DNA of 64,000 bases from Cyanoderma ruficeps (lineage: Eukaryota; Chordata; Aves; Passeriformes; Timaliidae), in the NCBI GenBank assembly GCA_008694505.1, contig VZDJ01000116.1, forward strand, positions 18,961,716 through 19,025,715, in the 5' to 3' direction. Below are positions 1 through 8,276 of this stretch, in pieces. Both the position numbers and the translations under genes were made by a program. Position 1 is the first letter of the stretch. Each line of letters starts with the position of its first letter. Below the pieces are notes generated by a model, which saw only the letters and a program-made list of their open reading frames with translations, was not told the origin of the DNA and made no database searches.

Positions 1-330
1 CCGCTCCCCAAGCCCCGGACAGACTCACCGGGCCGGGCGGGCTGGGCAGCCCCGCTCCCGGGTGCTCCGCGCACACCGGCGCTGTCGGCGCGGCGGCGGC
101 TCCGCGCGGCCAGGGGCGGGAGCCCGCCCCGCCCGGGCTCCCGCTGCTCTTTGGTTTGTTGTTCCTCTCCTCCTCCAAACCACTCCCGCCAGCTCTAGGA
201 GCCCGGACGTGCTCCGGCGAGCGGCAGCGAGCTGTTCGATCTGCCCCTCGGCTTCCCCATTAGCTTCCCAAATGGTGTTGGACCGAGGGCACGGCGGACG
301 GAGAGGAAATGCGCTCATCTTGCTTCTCGG
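1..330. promoter_or_regulatory. CpG island, probable promoter of a divergent upstream gene
   Basis: The first 330 bases are very G+C rich and full of CpG, with GC-box-like sequences (GGGGCGGG near 114-121, GCCCCGCCC near 124-132), in contrast to the AT-rich DNA that follows. This is the composition of a vertebrate CpG-island promoter. There is no convincing coding frame. The short open frames on both strands are low-complexity by-products of the base composition. A good splice donor points to transcription leftwards, off the window edge. The start of the window cuts the island, so its full size is unknown. Confidence 0.7.
29..260 (-). other. Probable 5' untranslated first exon of a divergent gene (ITPRIP by synteny)
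   Basis: Read on the minus strand, the island ends in CCCG|GTGAGTC, with the donor GT at positions 28-27, a near-consensus 5' splice site. That suggests a non-coding first exon lying roughly between 29 and 260 and transcribed away from CFAP58. In mammals the divergent neighbour upstream of CFAP58 is ITPRIP, whose first exon is untranslated, so ITPRIP is the natural candidate. No coding residue of it is visible here, so identity rests on gene order alone. The 5' limit of the exon is a guess. Confidence 0.35.
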
Positions 331-654
331 ATGTATTCTGACCTCCTGGTGGTCGTGCCTGAAAGTCAGGAAAGCAGCTGAAACACGGAACCTCGTGTAG
401 TGTTCTTATCAAAGCGAAGGAGCAGATCTCAGAAGTGCTGACCCATTTTCGTGCTCCAAGCTGGCACAAGGAAAAAGATGTAGAACTGCTAACATTCTTT
501 CCCAGAAGTGGCCCAGAAGTGGTATTAGTTTCTCTAGAATCATCATGTATCCTGAGCTGGAAGCTCAACAGGGTCAACTCCTGGACCTGCACAGGACAAC
601 CCCACCATGTGCCTGACAGTTTGTCCAAATGCGTCTTGAATTCTCACAGGCTTG

Positions 655-720
655 GTCCTAGTAGGGATGAGGGAACTGAGGCACAGCAAGCGTTACCTAA
701 TGATCAAGGCCACAGTAAAG
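655..720 (-). repeat. MIR SINE relic (ancient amniote repeat)
   Basis: The segment containing GATGAGGGAACTGAGGCACAG followed by a degraded AAGG-CCACAG block resembles the antisense of the MIR core, in which a GAGGAAACTGAGGCACAGAG block is followed by CAAGGTCACACAG. Only about 65 bases are recognisable and they are well diverged, as expected for an old amniote insertion. Recognised from memory of the consensus. Confidence 0.5.
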
Positions 721-2540
721 GATTTTTGAAAATGTTCTCAAACACTACCCTCATTCTAGAGTTAAAGGCCGTCTTCTTGTATTTCTCACAAAAATAACCT
801 TTCTCAACAGCTGTCAGTTTTACAGGAAGCTTAAGGGCATAAGCATAGTAACATCTACGTAATTTAGGGGAACTGTATTGTACCCTACTCTTTCCACACC
901 ATTGCAACAACTGGCTTATATTACTACTGCTCTGGCATGCTGCATATTCTCCACCACCACTACTTTGATATTTTTTTTAAACTCAGATGGTAGACATGTG
1001 TGACAGTGGGTGACAGTCTGTGTTTTATGTTGCACTGAGACTTTGCGCTATCATGAAGGCACCAGGCAAATGTGGTGGCACAGATTTATTCTGAAGCTGG
1101 CTAGCTCATGAGTGATAACTGGGACTGTTAAGTCATTATGTTCTTTGAAGTGAATTTACTGAAGTGCTTATCGAATTCAGTAACAGTTTTAGTGTTGTTC
1201 CAGGGGTTTGTGTTTGTAATTGTGTATACAGGCATTATTTCCTCAGTGTCCAAATCAAGTTTATTCAGTTTTATTAGCAACCTGGGCATTATTACATTCC
1301 TTCCTCATATGCCCTAATCTATGGAAATATCTCTAGCAAGAGCAGTATTGGAATCTCCCTGCTCTGCTGCAGGACCCAGCCTGTCTGGTGCATTGTTTAT
1401 TTCCCCAGGGAACTTCAGAGCAGCAGGAGGAGACAAAGCAGCTCCTTTGCCTGGGTTAGAGCAATTCATCACCTAAGCCAGAGGAAAAGCCACATAAAGC
1501 CCAACAAGGTAGTAATTACTGATTGTGAATGTGTATCTGTATGAATATACACATTGGACAGTACAAATCACTATAGGTTACAGTGGCTATAATTTATATG
1601 TATCTGCAAAATTTCTCTGGGATACAGGGAAAAAACCTGAACATTTTTCACAGGAAGGCTCACATCTCAACAAATGATATTACATATCTACCATCCTAGA
1701 TTCAGGACCTACTTTCTGTGCCACCTAAGATGGTATAAAATTATTATAATGATACAATACACGTAAATGGAAAACTCAAACCAAGGCACATTAATTTGGT
1801 TTTTGTTAGGGGACTTTTGATGCAATTCAGCAGTCTGAAAGAGGGAAAGCTAGAAGCAACTGACAACTCTAGGACATGATTCATTGTTTGAGTATTGCAG
1901 CACTGCAGAAGGCTTGAGATCATTATCTTGTTCAAGGTAGTAATTTATTTGATAATGAGCCAAGCTCCGCTAACCTTACTCACAGCTGGCAGGATCTGAA
2001 GCTGGAAGCAGTGGAGTAACAGTACCATAGTTCTGGGACTTAAACTGTGGCTCTGTGACATGGCTACTACTGCAGCAGAAATTAGATATAATAATATTAT
2101 TTCTAAAATGGACTCTAAGATCCCATCAGCAGGACGAGCAGGATTTGGGCTGAAAGTCAGATTTTTGGTGCCTTTCTCAGCTGCTTTCAGATATGTTAGA
2201 TGATTGAGAACTTATTCTTTCCACTACTATTTCTAATTCATTACAAAACCATTAATAGTTCCTTAAATGATTAGAAACGGTAAATAAAAAAAAATAAATC
2301 AAAGAATACAGGAGACAATTTCCAGCCTGGATTACACAGAGGGATTACAGTAACACTTCCCACAGAGAAAGCAGGAGTGATAATCTTGCACTTGTCAGGC
2401 CTTGCTGGGGCCCACCCTTGTGTAAGCCTGAAGGAGACTGCAGCAGGACAGTGCCTTAGCAAGCACAGCAAGAGCAGGTCAAGGGGAGAAAGGAGTGGGG
2501 GACTCCCACCCATGGACATTTCACACCTCCTGGATATCAT

Positions 2541-2664
2541 GCAAGGACATGTGCAGGGAGATGGGATCACCTCCTCACAGCTCACCATAGGTGTCCTCCT
2601 CTACCCCCTACACCTGACCTTATAAACATCTTAAATATCTGAGATTTCTCTACCCTTCTCTGGG
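2541..2664 (+). repeat. Dispersed repeat, copy A
   Basis: About 114 bases beginning GCAAGGACATGTGCAGGGAG match copy B at 4461 with roughly four differences, including one single-base indel. Both copies contain a TATAAA-like CTTATAAACATCTTAAATAT segment. I do not recognise the family. A fragment of an avian LTR or another interspersed repeat is the likeliest source. The 150 bases upstream (2390-2540) are also somewhat G+C rich but do not match the region upstream of copy B. Confidence 0.7.
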
Positions 2665-4225
2665 TATTAAAATGTTTTTCAAATTCTAATCTAATTAAGA
2701 TTTTTTTTTCTTCCTTCCTGACTGTCAAATAGTGAAAGATGCCTGACAAATTTTTCATCTAGGGAAAGACTTGGTGGCTGAGAATTAAAAGGCTGAAGAA
2801 TAAAATGTGAGTAGAACAGGACTATTATATTAGGACCTGGATTCTGCTGCTGGAATCAAAAAGCTGTTGGAAAGCTAATGAACACACAATGACTCTATAC
2901 ATATTTGAAACTCATTTTTAAATAGACCCAAATGTTCCTGATTGGGAAGATAGCCATGGGTCAGAACTGGTAACCAGATAATGAAAATCATTGATTGAAG
3001 AAACCTAAGAGCTCTGCAGGGCCAAATTTATTTATGTTAGCTTGTAGGCTTTCCTTTATAGCCTGTCCAGTGATTAATGATGCTGGGCAACCAGGATGGG
3101 AGGGGTTATTTCTATCAGACCATTCCTTCACATATATAGGAAGAAAAGGCCCCCATCTCACTCTGTAAGGCTGAAGGCCAGACTCGTAGCATAAACCATA
3201 ATACTGGTGATGGTAAGACCCCATGGTGGGCAGTGATGGGGATCTCTAGAGCATTGCTTTCATCCAGCAGTCTTGGAGAATTCTTGTGCTTAGTTTTTAG
3301 GAGGGTAGAAAAGAGGAATATTCTAACAAGCATGGCATGTCATAGTAATCCCAGCTGCAGAACTGGGAGGAAAAACTGGGATGAAAAACTGTCCTGGAGT
3401 TTCAAACCATACTGGGTAATAGCAAGCTCAACTTAGTTTCAGGATTAGTGAAATTAATTTTAGTCGCTTTCGGTAACTCTCATCTGTTTTGTTTTTTATG
3501 TGGAGTATGTAATTGTGCATTATACATAGACCACTTGTCAGCTTTAGCTTCTCAGAACTAACCAAGGACTTTATTTGGGTGTTTCTATTGATTGAAACAT
3601 TGCTCTGATTTAACTTCTTATGAAAATGGTAATGTTTCCTCTCTTGAGATCATTAGCTCAACTCCAGTGCCAAACACGATCAAAGGTTACTGTTGTTTGA
3701 GATCTGTTGCATCATCTTTATGAACAAAGTAGAAAGTCTCAATCCAGTTTAAACTGAACAACCATTCTTATTATAAAACCATCATTAAGTTTGAAAATAA
3801 CAGGTGGAGAGGACATTAAAAAGAATATAGTAAAAATATCAGTTAGATAATTAAGTAATTGAGAACCATATAGCATTAGCTTGTCACTGGAAAAAAAAAG
3901 AGCCTTTTCAGTAAGCTCTCTTCCTTTTAATACTGCAAGACTGATGTAACTCTGAGAAGGCAGTCTGGTTAGCAGGGTATGTCCCAGGATGTCAGCCCAC
4001 TGACAGTGCCTGCAGCATCTCTGCTCTTCGTGGCCATGAGGCTCTGCTGGATTTCCATACTGCTGGGAAAATTACAAGACTCAAAGTTAGATTAAGTGAT
4101 ATTTATGTAACATATTTGCAATGTATGTCAAACAATACTTTAATATTAGCAAATCAGTAGATAAATTTTGCTTTCCTTAGTGGTAATTTTCCATTGATGA
4201 TGCTATCTGAGTAAACGGAGCAAAA

Positions 4226-4445
4226 ATGCAGAGCCTCATGCAGGAGCACGTGTTGGCCCCACCATCGCACCCCCGGGTCTTAGGGGAGGTCTGTAACCCG
4301 TGTGTGGGCCGGGGTCGGGAGCGCGGTCCGGTCACTCCAGCGGGCACGGCCGTGGTGCGGTGCTGCCGCCTCCCGACGCCTCCCGACAGCCGGGACTGGG
4401 AGGAAACGCTTCAACCCCCGCGCTTCCCTTCATCAGCTCATCCTA
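4226..4445. other. Isolated CpG-rich patch
   Basis: About 220 bases with many CpG dinucleotides lie in otherwise AT-rich DNA, 3.8 kb upstream of the CFAP58 island and immediately upstream of repeat copy B. The frames here are open for up to 106 codons but of low-complexity composition, and share only their repeat-derived ends with the frames at copy A. It could be the GC-rich part of a transposable-element LTR or a small distal promoter. The sequence alone does not decide. Confidence 0.4.
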
Positions 4446-4460
4446 TCCTTACCTTATCGT

Positions 4461-4615
4461 GCAAGGAGATGTGCAGGGAGATGGGATCACCTCCTCACAG
4501 CTCCCCATACGGTGTCCTCCTCTACCCCCTACACCTGACCTTATAAACATCTTAAATATCTGTGATTTCTCTACCAGAAATCACATTTCTCTTCTCTGAT
4601 TTCTCTTCTCTGGGC
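4461..4615 (+). repeat. Dispersed repeat, copy B
   Basis: Second copy of the repeat at 2541, in the same orientation 1.9 kb downstream. After the shared 115 bases it carries an extra stretch in which a TTTCTCTTCTCTG motif is partly doubled, before rejoining the CTTCTCTGGG seen at the end of copy A. The high similarity argues for recent insertion or local duplication. Confidence 0.7.
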
Positions 4616-5088
4616 CAGTGGCCCCAGGGTTCCTTTTACACTTTCTAGAAGACACGCACGGTCATGGTCCCTGTCATGGCTTACATACTCCTGGGTCATC
4701 TTATGATGAGATTTTATTATTTATATCTCTGCAGCAGCCTATAAATTGTTACATTCCGGAAGTAATGCCTTATCATTTTCATGTCACTGCAGTTTAAAAC
4801 GTGCCTTAAATTAACTGCACAAGGGTTGTGACCTCAAATAAATCAGTGAGCAAACATTTCTTCTCTAGTAACCCTTTCTGTCTGCACAACAACACACCCC
4901 ACTGATGCAAAACTCTCTTTTATGCAGCTGGTGAGACAGGTGATTCTGCTTATTTACCATAAAGTCCGTATGTCTCTCGAACAAAGACATTCAGGGAAAT
5001 AAATAACAATATTTTCAATGACCTGAAAGTTTCTAGGTCTGGCTTGTCCTTGCCATGAATGGAGATTTATTTGCTTTTATTTAAGGGG

Positions 5089-5126
5089 TTTTTTGTTTGT
5101 TTGTTTGTTTGTTTGTTTGTTTTTTC
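5089..5126 (+). repeat. (TTTG)n microsatellite
   Basis: About seven perfect GTTT units flanked by T runs. A simple tandem repeat with no sign of function. Confidence 0.9.
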
Positions 5127-5740
5127 TTCTGTGGCCATTGGAGTTTTTTTACTCTTATTAGCAGAAAGGCTTTTGCAGAGGTGGGGACATACAATCATCT
5201 TAAAAGGGAGAGTTAAAAAGTGATCCCACGTGAAGAACTCCACCTTGTCTACAGGTTCTATGACACAAGTGCATCATTTATAGCCATGACAGTCACAGCA
5301 CCATTGCAGGAGGGCAGGTGTGGTTCACTGATGAATCTCAAGCACAGGGAATTTTAAGTGGCTGGTCCTGAGCTGAAGTAAATTCTTGCTAAGGTCAGAA
5401 GCTCAGGTGTCCTCTTGAGTGTCAGTACAGCTCATTTTTATGAAGCTGTTGAGGCATTTGATTTTTCACAGTCACACAGATTTGTGTCCTGGTTACATTT
5501 ATGTGCTATGAGTTGAGAAGTTTTAAGGCTTTTAAAAAATATGCTTTTGCATGAGTTATCATGGACAACTAACACTCACCCCACTACGTCTGCACTGCAG
5601 TTAGAGATGCAGCTACAACAAGGGTGAACTTGCAGAATTTGGATGGATTTAGCTCAAACGGAAGTTGTCATGAAGATCAGTCTATACAGTCACACAGTCT
5701 CAGAGGACACAGATCTTGAAGGGTTTGAAAAACATAAGAG

Positions 5741-5842
5741 CAGAATCACAGAATAGTTTGGGTTGTGAGGGGCCTTTAAGTTCTAGTCCAACTCCATGCA
5801 CTGAAAAGGGATATTTTCAACCAGACCAGGAAGCTCATGGGG
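5741..5842 (-). mobile_element. CR1 LINE fragment, 3' end
   Basis: Begins AATCACAGAATAGTTTGGGTTG and continues through GTCCAACTCC, which is the antisense view of the CR1 3' terminus. Only about 100 bases remain, a strongly 5'-truncated copy as is usual for CR1. Confidence 0.8.
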
Positions 5843-6867
5843 ATGTCTTAATATATGGATATAATTTTTAGATACATTTATGCTGTTACCTTCAAGCACA
5901 AACATGAACCTGAAGCCCAAAGGTGACTATCTCCCTTCTACTCCTGTTTTGTTTTAAAAGACATAAGAAACAGTATTAAAAATATCAAAGTTATATATTT
6001 GAGCTATAAATTGGAGGGCTTGTTTTTGTTCATCATATAACAGTATTTTTAAAAATTCTGAGTATGTCTCCTTCCTCTGGCAGTATTTTGCTCACAAAAT
6101 GAAAAGCATACCATTTGATATTTCATTACATGTGCAGTTATTTTATGTTAAAGGTCTAGAAGTTTGGTCCTCTTGAGAAATGAAATCCTAGAATCAAGGA
6201 ATTTATCATAATCATCTTCCTTGTAATTTTATTATGTAAGAAACATCAGTACAAAAGAAAATTAGGAAAAAAAGGAGTACAAAACTTAGAAAATGAACTT
6301 ATTTTTTATTAGAAGTGTGCATTGAAATGATTGAATGTTTCAGTGTATAGGACATTTTGTAAATTGCCCCACATAAAAAGAATACATTATAAAATATGTA
6401 TTATTCTTCAGTTCTGATGGTAAAATCAGACCATTTGAAAGCATCCATTTGAAACTGCCTATTTTGCCACATAATCAGTAAAATGAAGTGCTACAATTCA
6501 GGCTTCATTAAACTAGCAAAAGTTTTCAATCATCATTATTTGTTTCAAGTGGTACTTTAAGGTTCTAACCAATATCCATGCTGCTAGGAAGCATATACAT
6601 CGTACAGTACATTCCCTGCCCTAAAAGGCTATCACATGGAACAATTTGTGTGCTTAGAGAGATAAACCCCACCATTTCAGGGGTTTGGCTGGGAGTGGAG
6701 AGAACATCAGCGGCTGATCCTCACTCACAGCTCTGAAGAGGATCCAGTGTCCTGCCTCCCCTTTTCCTGCACCATGGATTCTGCCAACCCATCCACACGC
6801 ACAGACAGGCTACTGTGAATAGTTGAGTATGATGATATGGCAGAAGTCAGACTCCAAATGCCACTTG
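5843..6867. other. Intergenic DNA, nothing recognised
   Basis: AT-rich sequence between two CR1 fragments. No exon, RNA gene or repeat family that I can name. Confidence 0.5.
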
Positions 6868-7130
6868 GCACAGGACAAGGGGAAACGGCCTTAAGCTGAA
6901 GGAGGGTAGGTTTAGATCAGATATTAGGAAGAAATTCTTTACTGTAAGGGTGATGAGGCACTGGCACAGGTTGCCCAGAGAATTGTGGCTGCCCCATCCC
7001 TGGAAGTGTTCCAGCCCAGGCTGGATGGAGCTCTGAGCAACCTGGGATAGTGGAAGGTGTCCCTGCCCATGGCAATGGCGTTGGAAGGAGTTGATCTTTA
7101 AGGTCCCTTCCTACCCGATGTATTCTGTTT
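6868..7130 (+). mobile_element. CR1 LINE fragment, 3' end
   Basis: Contains the CR1 3' region: GACAAGGGGAAACGGCC, TTAGGAAGAAATTCTTTAC, GGCACTGGCACAGGTTGCCC and the terminal GATCTTTAAGGTCCCTTCC...TATTCTG. It lies in the same orientation as, and about 60 bases from, the next CR1 copy. The minus-strand open frame across it is antisense and not a gene. Confidence 0.9.
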
Positions 7131-7189
7131 CTACAATTTATGCCCCCAAACTGCACAAATCCCTGTTTAGTGCCTTCCACAGGCCCTGA

Positions 7190-7662
7190 GTGGACTCAGT
7201 ACAAGAAAGACAAGGAGCTACTGGAAAGGTCCAGTGGAGGCATGAAGATGATGATGGGTCTGGAGCATCTCTTGTATGATGAGAGACTGCAGGAGCTCGG
7301 CCTGTTCAGTCTGAGAGAACAGAGAAGACTTAGAGGGGGTATCATGAATGCACATAAACATCTCAAAGGCAGGTGCCAAGCTCTTTTCAGTGGTGCCCAG
7401 TGACAGGACAAGGAGCAATGGCCATAAACTAAACCACAAGAAGTTCCACCTCAACATGAAGAAGAAATTCTTTCCATAGAGGGTGGCAAAGCACTGGAAC
7501 AGGCTGTCCAGGAAGGTCCTGAGTTCTCCCTCTGTGGAAACATTCAAAACCCAACTGGAGACGTTCCCGTGTCACCTGACCCAGGTGACCCTGCCTTGGC
7601 AGGGCGATTGGACTGGATGGTCACCACAGGTCCGTCCAACCCCAACAATTCTGTGATTGAGC
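7190..7662 (+). mobile_element. CR1 LINE fragment, 3' end
   Basis: A longer CR1 3' segment from AAGGAGCTACTGGAAAGGTC through the GAGAGACTGCAGGAGCTCGG block to the terminal TCCAACCCCAACAATTCTGTGATTG. It ends some 20 bases before the CFAP58 CpG island begins, so an old LINE insertion marks the distal edge of the promoter region. Confidence 0.9.
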
Positions 7663-7841
7663 TGGCCCACCCTGCCGGCCGCGCTGAGCTGCTCTGCTCA
7701 GGGAGCCTTTTGGGTCTGAGGGGAAACATTCCTCAGTGTCCTGGGTTAAAATCCGCGACGGCCGAACAGCAGCAGCAAGACGGACACGCAGTTTTTTGGA
7801 GAACAAGTCACCCTTCGGCAGCGGGGTGACCGGGGCCACCA

Positions 7842-8222
7842 ATGTACCGGCCGCCGCTGGGCCTTGGGCTGACCCTGAGCGCGGCCCCGCCTGAAGCCAC
7901 CGCCGTTGCTACGATACCACAGCGGCGTCGGCTGCGAGCAGCGGCCTCGGCAGCGCCGCGGGCCTGGGCCGCCACCACCACCGCCCCGGCACCGCTACCG
8001 CCCCTGCCCGCGGCACCGGCACTGCCCCCGGCACCGCCACCGCCCCTGCCCGCGGCACCGGCACTGCCTCCAGCACCGGCACTGTCACCGGCATCAGCAT
8101 CGCCCCTGCCCCCGGCACCGGCACTGCCCCCGGCTCCGGCATTGCTCCCGCCCCTGCCCCGTCACCGCCACCGCCCCTGTCCCCAGCCCCGGCACCGCCA
8201 CTGCCCCCGGCACCGGCACTGA
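7842..8222 (+). other. Upstream open reading frame in the frame of CFAP58, probably non-functional
   Basis: An ATG at 7842 opens 126 codons that stop at TGA 8220-8222, in the same frame as and 45 bases before the CFAP58 ATG. The product would be almost pure Pro/Ala/Leu and then His/Arg, set by the underlying GC-rich repeat, so it is unlikely to be a selected protein. If the transcript begins upstream of 7842 it would act as a long upstream ORF. The TGA also shows that CFAP58 cannot start further upstream in this frame. Confidence 0.35.
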
Positions 8223-8225
8223 CAC
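7970..8225 (+). repeat. GC-rich minisatellite in the CFAP58 5' UTR
   Basis: Imperfect tandem array built from CCGGCA/CTGCCC-type hexamers. The landmark CGCCCCTG recurs at 7999, 8041, 8101, 8149 and 8172, spaced 42, 60, 48 and 23 bases, nearly all multiples of six. The + strand is C-rich, so the minus (template) strand carries closely spaced G runs of 3-5 bases and could form G-quadruplexes. The array ends about 40 bases before the start codon and is likely transcribed as 5' UTR. Confidence 0.85.
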
Positions 8226-8267
8226 CGACTCTCTGCACCGACACCGCCACCTGCACCCGACGGCAGC

Positions 8268-8276
8268 ATGGCTGAG
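8268..8276 (+). CDS. CFAP58: CFAP58 exon 1 (residues 1-3, Met-Ala-Glu)
   Basis: ATG GCT GAG followed by the donor GTAACC. The context AGCATGG has A at -3 and G at +4, a strong Kozak start, and an in-frame TGA at 8220 rules out an earlier start. Mammalian CFAP58 also begins MAE before continuing into the EKxxK...LEESAFE stretch supplied here by exon 2. The intron is in phase 0. Confidence 0.85.

Larger units (their letters stand above)
331..5088. other. Intergenic DNA without recognised genes
   Basis: AT-rich DNA between the upstream CpG island and the CFAP58 promoter. I find no exon-like block. The open frames are short and lack family resemblance. Items inside it that can be named are a MIR relic near 655-720, the two related repeat copies at 2541-2664 and 4461-4615, and a CpG-rich patch at 4226-4445. 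Confidence 0.6.

Noticed and set aside
5089..5126. TTTG array considered as a regulatory element
   Set aside because: Ordinary microsatellite without nearby gene features.
7140..7547. Open frames of 70-109 codons near 7.2-7.5 kb
   Set aside because: They lie within a CR1 3' region and do not correspond to its coding part or to any known family.
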